From GCA-002727735 sp038134525 (GTDB taxonomy: Bacteria; Bacteroidota; Bacteroidia; Flavobacteriales_D; Parvicellaceae), in contig JAYPVI010000012.1 of assembly GCA_038134525.1 (NCBI GenBank), forward strand, positions 1-64,000: DNA of 64,000 bases, read 5' to 3'. Positions 36,407 to 45,101 of the stretch are shown here, one piece after another. Below the pieces are notes generated by a model. The model did not search any database, was not told the origin of the DNA, and saw nothing but the letters and a program-made list of their open reading frames with translations. Position 1 is the stretch's first letter. Every line of letters begins with the position of its first letter. Made by a program: the position numbers and the translations under genes.

Positions 36407-37156
36407 ATGAAGAAATTATTACTACTATTTTTAACTATTAACGCATATACTTTTACTTTTTCTCAATGTATTCCTGACCCTATTTACGCAGACTCTGCTT
36501 GGGGTATTTGGCCAGATGAGCAGACAAATTTCATGTCTGGAGACATTGGAATAGCCTACCAACAAATAGTAAATTTTAAAGTACCAATGGATGCAGGAGA
36601 TATAGACTCTGCTTTTGCTGGAGTACCTGTTGATTCTGTTGTGTTAAATGATGTAACTAATTTACCTCCTGGACTTTCTTACAGCTGTAACGTTCCTTCT
36701 TGTACATGGTATGGAGATTCAGCTGGTTGTGCTTCAATAGATGGTATGCCTACTACAAACGGTTCATTTCAGATCACACTAGATATAACAGGGTGGGTCA
36801 CTATCTTTTTTAATCCATTTCCACAAACTTTCACCTATGATGGTTATGTAATTAACATTGGACCGGTAGGAATTGAATCTTATCATTTGAACTCAAACAC
36901 CCTAAAATTAGATCAAGCGATTCCAAATCCAGCTAATAATGAATGTAAAGTTCAATTTGTAAGTGGTCAAAATCTAACTGTTTACTATAAACTTACTAAT
37001 TTATTAGGTGAGACTGTCGAAAGTCATTCTATTGATGCAGCTAGAGGAGTTAATGATATATTTATTAATACATCATTATTACAAAATGGAGTTTATATGT
37101 ATTCCATTTCAGATGGATCTCAACAATTAACCAAACGTTTAATTGTAAATCATTAA
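36407..37156 (+). CDS. Small secreted protein with type A T9SS C-terminal sorting domain
   Basis: 249 residues with a signal peptide (about 1-19, ending FTFSQ). The central part, about 20-165, has Cys pairs (CIPDP, SYSCNVPSCTWYGDSAGC) and no family I recognise. The last about 80 residues form a T9SS type A domain: QAIPNPANNECKVQF, TNLLGETVESHSIDAARG, INTSLLQNGVYMYSI, LTKRLIVNH. It should be exported through the outer membrane and cleaved or anchored. A terminator follows immediately. Confidence 0.9.
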   Translation: MKKLLLLFLTINAYTFTFSQCIPDPIYADSAWGIWPDEQTNFMSGDIGIAYQQIVNFKVPMDAGDIDSAFAGVPVDSVVLNDVTNLPPGLSYSCNVPSCTWYGDSAGCASIDGMPTTNGSFQITLDITGWVTIFFNPFPQTFTYDGYVINIGPVGIESYHLNSNTLKLDQAIPNPANNECKVQFVSGQNLTVYYKLTNLLGETVESHSIDAARGVNDIFINTSLLQNGVYMYSISDGSQQLTKRLIVNH

Positions 37157-37160
37157 AATT

Positions 37161-37189
37161 AAAATCCCGCAAGACGGGATTTTTTTTTT
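37161..37189 (+). terminator. Intrinsic terminator whose T-tract contains the rnz start
   Basis: AAAATCCCG pairs with CGGGATTTT around the loop CAAGA, followed by an uninterrupted T-run to 37189. It lies 4 bp after the T9SS gene stop. The TTG start codon of rnz (37188) uses the last two T of the run, so readthrough or an upstream promoter is needed for rnz. Confidence 0.85.
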
Positions 37190-38096
37190 GAAATTTAAAC
37201 TTACGATATTAGGATCAGGTGGAGCTATACCCACTATTGAAAAAAGACCAACGTCTCAATTTTTGAATATTCAAGAAAGACGGTTTCTTATAGACTGTGG
37301 TGAGGGAACGCAAGTTCAATTAAGAAAATACGGATGTAGATTTACTAAAATTGACCATGTATTTATAAGTCATCTACATGGCGATCATTATTTGGGCTTA
37401 ATTGGTTTACTGTCTACATTGAATTTACTAGGTAGAATAAATCCTATTCACATCTATGCTCCCAAGGAATTAGAAGATATACTGGAGCTCCATTTCAAAA
37501 TATCTGCAAAACCCTTTCGTTTTAGAATTCATTTCCATCCACTTAATTTTGAAGGTAAAAAATTGATTTTTGAAGATAGTGTTTTACAAATATTTTCATT
37601 TCCAGTATCTCATTCAGTTCCTTGTTGTGGTTTTCTATTTAAAGAAGTAAAAAAAAATAGAAACATTATTAAATCAAAAATTAAGAACAAATCAATTCCC
37701 TTTGAATTATTGAAATCACTTAAAGAAGGAAAAGATGTGGAATATAATAATGAATTATTAAAGAGTGATGAATACACCCGAGACAGCCCTAAACCACGCT
37801 CATATGGCTACTGTGCTGATACTCAGTTTGATCCAAAACTAATACCAGTAATTTATAATGTTGATTTATTATATCACGAGGCTACCTTTCTTGAAGAAAT
37901 GAAAGATAGAGCCTTGAAAACACAACACTCAACAGCAAAAGATGCAGCAAATCTTGCAAATCAAGCTAAAGTGAAGAAACTAATTATAGGTCATTTTTCT
38001 GCTAGATATAATGAAATAAAAAAATTTGAAGAGGAAGCCAAATCAATTTTTTCCAATACAATAGCAGTAAATGATGGCGATACATTTGAAATTTAA
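37188..38096 (+). CDS. rnz: Ribonuclease Z
   Basis: 302 residues starting at TTG; no other start exists nearby and the family N-terminus KFKLTILGSGGAIPT begins at once. The metallo-beta-lactamase zinc motif is FISHLHGDHYLGL, with further ligands in SYGYCADTQFD, YHEATF, HSTAKDAANLA and IIGHFSARY. It cuts tRNA 3' trailers. The start lies inside the T-tract of the preceding terminator. mnmD begins directly after its stop. Confidence 0.95.
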   Translation: MKFKLTILGSGGAIPTIEKRPTSQFLNIQERRFLIDCGEGTQVQLRKYGCRFTKIDHVFISHLHGDHYLGLIGLLSTLNLLGRINPIHIYAPKELEDILELHFKISAKPFRFRIHFHPLNFEGKKLIFEDSVLQIFSFPVSHSVPCCGFLFKEVKKNRNIIKSKIKNKSIPFELLKSLKEGKDVEYNNELLKSDEYTRDSPKPRSYGYCADTQFDPKLIPVIYNVDLLYHEATFLEEMKDRALKTQHSTAKDAANLANQAKVKKLIIGHFSARYNEIKKFEEEAKSIFSNTIAVNDGDTFEI

Positions 38097-38804
38097 TTGA
38101 ATATCAATTTAGAATTAAAACAAACTGCAGATGGTTCATTTACGCTTTACAATAGGACGTTAAATGAGCATTATCATTCAATACATGGTGCTAAAACTGA
38201 ATCCAAACATGTATTTATTAACAATGGATTAGCCTATTTTTTATCTAATTCATTATCAGATCAAATAAACATTTTAGAAGTAGGATTCGGCACAGGATTA
38301 AATTGTTACTATACACTAAAACACCTAATAAAAAATAAACATAAAATTAATTTATTCTATCATGCATTGGAACCATTTCCTTTAAATGAAGAAGTTACGA
38401 AGAAGTTTGATGCCATTTTTAAAGATGATCTTTTTTCTACAATGCATCGATTGGATTGGAATAAAAATCAATTAATCAGCAAAAATTTATTTATAAATAA
38501 GTCAACTGAAAAAATTCAAAACCTAAATTCAAAAAAGAAATATGATTTGGTATATTTTGATGCCTTCGGACCAAGAGTAGAAGATAAACTATGGGATTTA
38601 TCTGTTTTGAAATTTATATTCCATCTTATGAATGGAAATGGTGTTTTTGTTACATACTGTGCAAAAGGTCAGGTAAGAAGAGATCTGGAACAAATAGGTT
38701 TTAAAGTACAAAGATTACCTGGCCCACCTGGGAAAAGAGAAATGTTAAGGGCTATCAAGGTAAACAATGATATACAAAAGCAGGAGGAAGATTTAATGGA
38801 GTAA
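38097..38804 (+). CDS. mnmD: tRNA 5-methylaminomethyl-2-thiouridine methyltransferase, MnmD type
   Basis: 235 residues from a TTG directly abutting the rnz stop. LKQTADGSFTLYNRTLNEHYHSIHGA and ESKHVFINNGL are hallmarks of the MnmC methyltransferase domain (DUF752); ILEVGFGTGLNCYYTL binds SAM and VYFDAFGPRVEDKLWD is the catalytic region. It lacks the oxidase half of fused MnmC, as in stand-alone MnmD. It acts in wobble uridine modification. The last 50 bp overlap the convergent methyltransferase gene. Confidence 0.9.
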   Translation: MNINLELKQTADGSFTLYNRTLNEHYHSIHGAKTESKHVFINNGLAYFLSNSLSDQINILEVGFGTGLNCYYTLKHLIKNKHKINLFYHALEPFPLNEEVTKKFDAIFKDDLFSTMHRLDWNKNQLISKNLFINKSTEKIQNLNSKKKYDLVYFDAFGPRVEDKLWDLSVLKFIFHLMNGNGVFVTYCAKGQVRRDLEQIGFKVQRLPGPPGKREMLRAIKVNNDIQKQEEDLME

Positions 38805-39309
38805 ACGAAACGTTAACTGAACTAAATTTTTTTTCTAGAAGATCTTTAGCATTAAGAGAATACTGAAATTGTATAAATACTCCTTTAGGAGATAATGCTA
38901 ATTTACATTGATTAAGTATGTTCAGTTTAAGTTTAATGGGTAATACTGCTAATGGAAGTGAAGAAATAATGTAATCCGCTTTTGGGAAATGAATCTGATT
39001 CATAATAGAATTAATGTTTTCTGCACTATTGCAACTTATTTTGAATCGTTCATCTTGAATTGATTTTCTAATTTTCGAAGCGAAGAAAGGATTTAATTCT
39101 AGTGATAACAGCCTAGAATTTAGAGACATTTTCTGAAGTATCTTTAACGTGAAAATGCCAGTTCCGGGACCTAATTCAATTATATGTAAATCGTTTGAAA
39201 AATCAATACTTGCTAACATTTTTTTAGCCAAATATTTTGAACTCGGAGCGATAGCACCAATCTGATTTTCTTTTTTTACAAATTCATTTATAAAATTTGA
39301 TTTAGACAT
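38755..39309 (-). CDS. Class I SAM methyltransferase, phospholipid N-methyltransferase-like
   Basis: 184 residues. IGAIAPSSKYLAKKMLASID at the N-terminus, ELGPGTGIFTLKIL (SAM motif I) and ADYIISSLPLAVLPI resemble PmtA-type phospholipid N-methyltransferases, a relative of rRNA dimethyladenosine transferases. LPIKLKLNILNQCKLALSP and FIQFQYS also fit. The true substrate is uncertain; phosphatidylethanolamine is the family guess. The gene ends inside mnmD, sharing 50 bp in opposite directions. Confidence 0.78.
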   Translation of the reverse strand: MSKSNFINEFVKKENQIGAIAPSSKYLAKKMLASIDFSNDLHIIELGPGTGIFTLKILQKMSLNSRLLSLELNPFFASKIRKSIQDERFKISCNSAENINSIMNQIHFPKADYIISSLPLAVLPIKLKLNILNQCKLALSPKGVFIQFQYSLNAKDLLEKKFSSVNVSFTPLNLPPAFVYHCLP

Positions 39310-39387
39310 ACGCTACAAAAGAACGAAAATGATTTATATTATTGAACAAAGCCTATGTTTACTTATTAAAATTAATTTATTTTGAAT

Positions 39388-40026
39388 ATGTCTCATCCTA
39401 TTACTTTTGGTATCATTATCATAACATGTTTAGTTTCATGGGTGTCTTTTAATAATTTGAGTTTAAAAAATAAACTCATCTTATCACCAACGAAGGTTCT
39501 TTATCAAAAGAATGTTTTGTTACTCGTTACTCATGCCTTTATACATGCAGATTTTTTACATTTATTCTTTAACATGTACGTGTTATATATGTTTGGGCCC
39601 TATCTAGAAATGTATTTTAGTAATCATGCTGGATTAGGATCATTTACATTTTTGATTTTTTATTTGTTTGGTGCAATATTTGCCACAATTCCTGCACTTT
39701 ACAAAAATGGAAACAATCCTAATTACTTAAGTCTTGGAGCATCTGGAGCAGTATCAGCTGTAGTTTTTGGATATATTGTCTTGTATCCTTTAAAAGAGTT
39801 AGGTATCATTTTACTACCAGGTTTATGGATACCGGGTTTTATATTTGGTATTTTGTACATTTTAGCTGAGAATTATATGGCTAAAAAAAAATATTCTAAC
39901 ATAGCACATGACGCCCATATAAGTGGCTCTATATTTGGTATTATTTTCATCATGTTTTATGATTTCAATAACGCAAAACATTTTTTGGAAACAATAACAA
40001 ATTACACCTTTAACTTATTTAATTAA
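39388..40026 (+). CDS. Rhomboid-family intramembrane serine protease
   Basis: 212 residues from ATG 39388 (a TTG two codons upstream is possible). Six hydrophobic helices are evident. HAFIHADFLHLFFNMYVLYMFG holds the conserved His/Asn, SLGASGAVSAVVFGY holds the catalytic Ser, and AHDAHISGSIFG the catalytic His. It should cleave membrane proteins within the bilayer; substrates are not evident. Confidence 0.94.
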   Translation: MSHPITFGIIIITCLVSWVSFNNLSLKNKLILSPTKVLYQKNVLLLVTHAFIHADFLHLFFNMYVLYMFGPYLEMYFSNHAGLGSFTFLIFYLFGAIFATIPALYKNGNNPNYLSLGASGAVSAVVFGYIVLYPLKELGIILLPGLWIPGFIFGILYILAENYMAKKKYSNIAHDAHISGSIFGIIFIMFYDFNNAKHFLETITNYTFNLFN

Positions 40027-40036
40027 GAGATAGTAA

Positions 40037-40044
40037 TATATTTG
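40037..40044 (+). promoter_or_regulatory. -7 promoter element of the class IV aminotransferase
   Basis: TATATTTG, exact consensus, 7 nt before the ATG at 40052; fits a near-leaderless mRNA. Confidence 0.5.
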
Positions 40045-40051
40045 TCTCCAT

Positions 40052-40918
40052 ATGGAAAAAGTATGTTTTAATGGAGAAATAATTTTAGCTGATGACCTAA
40101 AATACAACGATGTTAAAAGAGGATTTTCATTTGGAGATGGTGCATTTGAAACCATAAAAATCATAGATGGAACGCCTTTGTTTCTTAAACATCATTTAAG
40201 ACGCCTTAACTCTGCCATCAGAAAACTAAAGTTAATTACAAATCAATCTTTTCAAGTTGAACTTTTAAAACCCATTTTAGAGAATTTACTCCATCTAAAT
40301 CAAATTGATGGTGGAGGAATCATAAGAATAAGCGTATACCGAAGCGGTCTAGGCACATATCTCCCAGAGACAAACAAACTAAACTATATAATTGAAGCTA
40401 AAAAAGCTAATGAGAACGCATATTCAACAAACAAAAGGGGATTAAAAATAGATGTTTATGATGATATTCATAAACCTATAAATATATTATCACCATACAA
40501 ACTTGCAAATGCTCAGCTTTATGTCTTGGCATCTGTTTACTTTAAAGAAAATGAATTAGATGATACGCTAATAAAAAATGAAAATGGAAACATTATAGAA
40601 TCAACTAATTCTAATTTATTTATTTCATCTAATGGAGTGTTGTATACACCACCTTTATCTGAAGGTTGTGTTGGTGGTATTATGAGAATGCAAGTTATCA
40701 ACCTAGCTATTTCTAACGGTATGTTGGTTTATGAAAATCCTATTAAATTACAACACTTGTTATCAGCAGATGAAATTATCATAACCAATTCAATACAAGG
40801 CATAAGATGGATAGGTCAGTATAGGGAAAAGAGATATTACAACAGACTAGCTAATAGACTAACAGAGTTGTTAAATCAAGAAGTTATTAATTATCAGAAG
40901 GATTTAATGGAAAGTTAG
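40052..40918 (+). CDS. Class IV aminotransferase, probably aminodeoxychorismate lyase (PabC-like)
   Basis: 288 residues of PLP fold type IV. RGFSFGDGAFETIKIIDGTPLFLKHHLRRL is the typical N-terminal region (split here: core FSFGDGAFETIK), Lys in LSPYKLANAQLY binds PLP, and ESTNSNLFI contacts the cofactor phosphate. The family mixes branched-chain aminotransferases, D-amino acid aminotransferases and PabC; similarity to PabC and the presence of pabA at 27141 favour folate synthesis. Its last 32 bp overlap algH on the other strand. Confidence 0.85.
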   Translation: MEKVCFNGEIILADDLKYNDVKRGFSFGDGAFETIKIIDGTPLFLKHHLRRLNSAIRKLKLITNQSFQVELLKPILENLLHLNQIDGGGIIRISVYRSGLGTYLPETNKLNYIIEAKKANENAYSTNKRGLKIDVYDDIHKPINILSPYKLANAQLYVLASVYFKENELDDTLIKNENGNIIESTNSNLFISSNGVLYTPPLSEGCVGGIMRMQVINLAISNGMLVYENPIKLQHLLSADEIIITNSIQGIRWIGQYREKRYYNRLANRLTELLNQEVINYQKDLMES

Positions 40919-41471
40919 CAATAGCCTTAAACTTTCCTCCTTTATTTTCTAGAATGTTTTTCCAAAAATCTTTATTGTTTTTAAATACATCAATTTTATT
41001 TTGATTGAAAATTATCCATGAATTAGATTTCATTTCATCTTCTAATTGATGTTTAGACCAGCCTGAATAGCCAAGAAAAAACTTAACCTTTCTTGAATCG
41101 ATAACTTTTAAATTAATAAATTCTATAAGTTGATTAAAATCACCGCCAGTCCATATGTTTTCTGTAATCTGGATGGAGTTATTAATTGTATCACCAAATT
41201 GGTGTATGTAAAATAGATTCGATGCATGAACAGGTCCACCATAAAAAACATCTAAAGTTGGCATTCCTTTATCAGGAATTATTTCATCTAATTTGAGGTT
41301 AAGTTGATTATTAATAATAAAACCGTATGAGCCATCTGCATTATGTTCACAAATAAAAATTACAGATCTAGAAAAGTGATCATCAGTCATAAAAGGTTCA
41401 GCCAACAATAGCCTTCCTTTTTTTGGTTTAAGTTTATTAATATTACTGATATCAGCTATAGATAAATTCAT
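40887..41471 (-). CDS. YqgE/AlgH family protein
   Basis: 194 residues. PKKGRLLLAEPFMTDDHFSRSVIFICEHNADGSYGFIINNQ is the family entry (core LAEPFMTDDHFSRSVI), with FYGGPVHASNLFYIHQFGD and RKVKFFLGYSGWSKHQLEDEM further on. The family is widespread and its biochemical role is unknown, despite the AlgH name from Pseudomonas alginate regulation. Convergent overlap of 32 bp with the aminotransferase. Confidence 0.94.
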   Translation of the reverse strand: MNLSIADISNINKLKPKKGRLLLAEPFMTDDHFSRSVIFICEHNADGSYGFIINNQLNLKLDEIIPDKGMPTLDVFYGGPVHASNLFYIHQFGDTINNSIQITENIWTGGDFNQLIEFINLKVIDSRKVKFFLGYSGWSKHQLEDEMKSNSWIIFNQNKIDVFKNNKDFWKNILENKGGKFKAIANFPLNPSDN

Positions 41472-41521
41472 TTTAGTAAATCTAACAAAATTTACATAAT
41501 ATAAAATATTAGTTTATCAAA

Positions 41522-42094
41522 TCAATGAATTGCACTTCTCCAAGGTAGAGTAGAGGTAACTTCAGCTTCTTTTTGTAATATTTCATGGGTCCGATCATCA
41601 ACCTCTTTAGGGCTGAAATAGATTTTGGCCATTTTGATAAAAGAGTCAATATGCTCTAATTCTTGCAAATGAAGATTAGAATAAAAACGAGCAATTTTTT
41701 TGTCTTCGCAAACTTCACCAATTAATTTGAATCGTTCAGACCCCCTTAATTCAGCAACTGATGCTATAATTAAGCGATCCATAAATAAATGATCAGAATC
41801 ACTTCTTACTACTGACATCAATCCCTTAATATAGGGATCCTTTTGAAATACCCCATTTAATTCTTGACCTCTATATCGTATTAATTCGTAGACTTGTTTA
41901 AAATGAAGTAATTCTTCTACAGAAATCTGTATGAGTTCGTCTATAATCTCAACTCTATTTGGATACTTAGCAATTAAAGATAAGCACATGTTAGCCACTT
42001 TTCTTTCAGCATCAGCATGATCCTGTAAAAATGAATCTAAGTCTTGAACTGCTTGTAAAGCCCAATCATGAGGAGTTGTATAAAGTAATTCCAT
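41522..42094 (-). CDS. miaE: tRNA-(ms2io6A)-hydroxylase MiaE-like
   Basis: 190 residues of a ferritin-like four-helix diiron fold. Ligand motifs are DHADAERKVANMCL, EELLHFKQVYELI (ExxH), ELRGSERFKLI and LQELEHIDSFI (ExxH). The ending TLPWRSAIH is common in the family. MiaE hydroxylates the isopentenyl group of ms2i6A37 in tRNA using oxygen. It lies 6 bp downstream of trkH on the same strand. Confidence 0.9.
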   Translation of the reverse strand: MELLYTTPHDWALQAVQDLDSFLQDHADAERKVANMCLSLIAKYPNRVEIIDELIQISVEELLHFKQVYELIRYRGQELNGVFQKDPYIKGLMSVVRSDSDHLFMDRLIIASVAELRGSERFKLIGEVCEDKKIARFYSNLHLQELEHIDSFIKMAKIYFSPKEVDDRTHEILQKEAEVTSTLPWRSAIH

Positions 42095-42100
42095 ATTAGT

Positions 42101-43588
42101 TTAATTTCTTTTCCAAAAATAAGGTGTAAATAAAACACATACAGTAAACAACTCTAATCTTCCCATAAGCATCAATAGTGAAAGTATCCATTTAGCAGAT
42201 ATTGGCAAATGTGAAAAAGAAAAAGATGGTCCTACTTCGCCAATTCCTGGACCAACATTACCTACAGCTGAGGCAACTGCACTTATAGAGGTTAACATAT
42301 CAACTCCAAGAAATGATAAAAAAATAGAACCTATAGTAAAGACAAATAGATATAAAAAGATAAACGCTAATAAATTATATGTAATGGTACTCGAAATGAC
42401 CTGTTTATTGATTATTAGGGGAATTACTGCTTTAGGATGTAATCTTCGTTTAAATTCTAATAACCCATTTTTAATTAACAGTATTATTCGAACAATTTTA
42501 ATCCCACCACTAGTACTTCCTGCAGATGCTCCTGAGAAAAGAAATAGGAAAAAAATAAATGTAAGAAATGATCCCCAAAGGGTATAATCTGCAGTAGCAT
42601 AACCTGTAGTAGTGATAATAGAAACCACTTGAAAGGAAATTTCTCTTAATGCATGTACGAAATCGGATGATGTAGTAAGGGTTCTATACAATGTCAGTGT
42701 TAAAATAACTATCAATACAGCTGATAAATACCATTTAAATTCATCATTGTTAATAATTTTCCTAAACTTCATTTTTAGACCAAAATATATCATGGTAAAA
42801 TTAGTGCCAGCTAAAAACATAAAGATTACAATAACAGCCTCTACATAAGGATTTTGAAATGCTGCTATACTGGCTTGCTTAGTTGAAAACCCTCCAGTAG
42901 AAGTGGTTGTGAGTGCATGGTTAATAGCGTCAAAAAAACTTAAGCCCAAAAACATAAGGATTACTGTTTCCAGTGCAGTAAGTGAAAAATAAATGATCCA
43001 TAATCGTTTTGCTGTTTCTTTAATTCTTGGATGAATTTTATCCTTTGTCGGACCAGGTGCTTCGGCTACAAATAATTCCATTCCACCAATACCTAATAAT
43101 GGTAAAATGGCTATGGTTAATACAATAATACCCATGCCTCCAATCCATTGTGTCATACTTCTCCAAAACAAAATACTTTTTGGAAGAGATTCGATTTCAT
43201 CTAAAATAGTTGATCCAGTTGTCGTAAAACCTGACATGGTTTCAAAAAAAGCATCAGTAAAGGATGGTATACTTTCAGTCAACAAATAAGGAAGAGTTCC
43301 AAAAAAAGTCATACACAGCCAACCGCCTACTACAATTAAATATCCATCTCTTTTTTTGATTTCTGCATTTTTTTCATCTTTAGTTAAAAATCGAAGTAAA
43401 AAACCAAAAGATATGGTTGAAATACTGCAAATTAAAAAAGTATTAATATGATTTTGTTCATCGTAAAAAATGGCAAATGGTACACAACTAAGCATAAGTA
43501 AGCCATTTAATAATAGTAATGTTCCAATTACATAAACGATTACAGATGAATTAAAAAGGCCTTTTTTATTATTGGAAAAACTGTTCAA
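42101..43588 (-). CDS. trkH: Trk potassium uptake membrane subunit TrkH
   Basis: 495 residues with about ten to twelve membrane helices arranged as four membrane-P-loop-membrane units. Selectivity-filter loops are MSGFTTTGSTIL, LTTTSTGGFSTKQ, STTTGYATADYT-like (ITTTGYATADY) and VGNVGPGIGEVGPS. It forms the K+ channel that TrkA gates by nucleotide binding. The trkA gene overlaps its start by 20 bp, so the pair is translated together. Confidence 0.95.
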   Translation of the reverse strand: MNSFSNNKKGLFNSSVIVYVIGTLLLLNGLLMLSCVPFAIFYDEQNHINTFLICSISTISFGFLLRFLTKDEKNAEIKKRDGYLIVVGGWLCMTFFGTLPYLLTESIPSFTDAFFETMSGFTTTGSTILDEIESLPKSILFWRSMTQWIGGMGIIVLTIAILPLLGIGGMELFVAEAPGPTKDKIHPRIKETAKRLWIIYFSLTALETVILMFLGLSFFDAINHALTTTSTGGFSTKQASIAAFQNPYVEAVIVIFMFLAGTNFTMIYFGLKMKFRKIINNDEFKWYLSAVLIVILTLTLYRTLTTSSDFVHALREISFQVVSIITTTGYATADYTLWGSFLTFIFFLFLFSGASAGSTSGGIKIVRIILLIKNGLLEFKRRLHPKAVIPLIINKQVISSTITYNLLAFIFLYLFVFTIGSIFLSFLGVDMLTSISAVASAVGNVGPGIGEVGPSFSFSHLPISAKWILSLLMLMGRLELFTVCVLFTPYFWKRN

Positions 43589-44909
43589 TTTCTTTGATGG
43601 ATTCAGTTAAGGAAAATACGATAGTTTTATCATTTGGCATAAGTTGAAAATTCCCGAATGGAATGATAGCATATGAATCACGAATTACTCCTGCAATATT
43701 GGCAGATTTAGGAAATTTAAGATCACGTATTGGATGCTTTGTCACTTTAGAGCCATCATTAACAACAAATTCAATAATCTCAGCATCTACACCATGTAAA
43801 TTTGAAACTGAACTAACATTACCTTTTCTAACAAACTTGAAGATATCACTTGCAGCAATAATTTTTTTATTAATTAAAGTATCAACCCCTATGGATTGAG
43901 ATAAATGGATATAATCAAAATTTTCGATTCTAGCAATGGTTTTTTTAATTCCATGTTTTTTTCCTACAAGAGACGACATAATATTCATTTCAGAATCAGC
44001 AGTAACTGAAATTAATGCATCCATTTCGGTAAGTCCTTCTTCTTCTAGCATTTGAACATCATGTCCATCCATATTGATGACAAGTGTTTTATTTAGATAT
44101 CCCGCGATTGCATCGCATCTATCCTTATCTTTTTCAACTAAAGTAACCCTGTATTCATTTTCAAGTAATTCAGCAGTATAAAGTCCAATTCTGCTACCAC
44201 CTAAGATCATAATGTCTTTTATCTTGAAATTTTCTTTGCCGCAAATCTTATTGATTATTTCTATTGACTCTTTTAAGGAAATAAAATACACGATATCATT
44301 TTCTTGAAATACCGTGTTATTGTTAACTAATAAAGTATAATCGTTTCGGTGAAGAGCTAATGGTTTAAATGTTAGGTTAGGATTAAGCGATGCACTATCT
44401 CTAACTGATTTGTTAATTAGAGGAGAATCTTTAGATAATGAAATTCCAAAAACAGTTAACATACCATCTTCAAATTCTAAATCGTCAGTAAAAGAAGCTT
44501 GATTAATAAGACGTTGGATTTCTAAAGTAGCTAAGTGAGTTGGGGATATGAGAGTATCAATACCTAAATCATGATAGAAATGCTCTTTTCCTTCTTTAAC
44601 AATATTTACATCATTAATTCTGGCAATTGTTCTTTTTGCACCTAATTTCTTTCCCAAAATGCATATTAACATATTAGTCTCCTCACTTGAAGTCACAGCG
44701 ATGAGAAGATCACAAGAAGCAATTAATTTATGTTCCATGATCTCAACAGATTTTGCATCACCTGTAATGGTAAATACATCGATTTGACTAGAGACTGTAG
44801 CTAAATTTTCTTCACTTCGATCAATAAGATAGATATCATGGGCTTCTGAAGCCAAAAGTTTAGCCAAATGTGAGCCAACATCACCAGCTCCTGCAATAAC
44901 AATCTTCAT
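43569..44909 (-). CDS. trkA: Trk system cytoplasmic regulatory protein TrkA
   Basis: 446 residues from ATG 44909. A longer frame to 44993 adds 28 hydrophobic residues, but a promoter element lies within that extension, so the shorter start is preferred. Two RCK-N Rossmann domains start MKIVIAGAGDVGSHLAKLL and IMILGGSRIGLYTAELLE, each followed by an RCK-C domain. Acid ligands LIDRSEENL and LVEKDKDRC bind the nucleotide ribose. TrkA gates TrkH in response to NAD(H)/ATP. Confidence 0.96.
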   Translation of the reverse strand: MKIVIAGAGDVGSHLAKLLASEAHDIYLIDRSEENLATVSSQIDVFTITGDAKSVEIMEHKLIASCDLLIAVTSSEETNMLICILGKKLGAKRTIARINDVNIVKEGKEHFYHDLGIDTLISPTHLATLEIQRLINQASFTDDLEFEDGMLTVFGISLSKDSPLINKSVRDSASLNPNLTFKPLALHRNDYTLLVNNNTVFQENDIVYFISLKESIEIINKICGKENFKIKDIMILGGSRIGLYTAELLENEYRVTLVEKDKDRCDAIAGYLNKTLVINMDGHDVQMLEEEGLTEMDALISVTADSEMNIMSSLVGKKHGIKKTIARIENFDYIHLSQSIGVDTLINKKIIAASDIFKFVRKGNVSSVSNLHGVDAEIIEFVVNDGSKVTKHPIRDLKFPKSANIAGVIRDSYAIIPFGNFQLMPNDKTIVFSLTESIKEIEQFFQ

Positions 44910-44923
44910 GATGTAAATTTTAA

Positions 44924-44931
44924 CAAATATA
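44924..44931 (-). promoter_or_regulatory. -7 promoter element of trkA-trkH
   Basis: Minus-strand TATATTTG, exact consensus, 14 nt before the ATG at 44909. Its position excludes the longer reading frame that opens at 44993 for transcripts made from it. Confidence 0.5.
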
Positions 44932-45101
44932 AGAGCTATACCTATTAATAGATTAAAAAAATAAATATTTACATTTTTAAAAAAATGTATCATATAATGT
45001 AATGCTCATTTCATCTACATATTATTAGTGTGAGCAAGGATTTTTTACTTTATAATTATTGAAATAATGTAATATTCATACATTTACTAAAAAATCATAA
45101 A

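Noticed and set aside
43569..44993. Longer TrkA frame with a hydrophobic N-terminal extension
   Set aside because: A consensus promoter element lies within the extension and the Rossmann domain begins exactly at the downstream ATG; TrkA is cytoplasmic.
44910..45101. Possible small RNA or gene in the divergent space between trkA and the mutase
   Set aside because: Apart from the trkA promoter I see no stable hairpin, open frame or tRNA-like fold.
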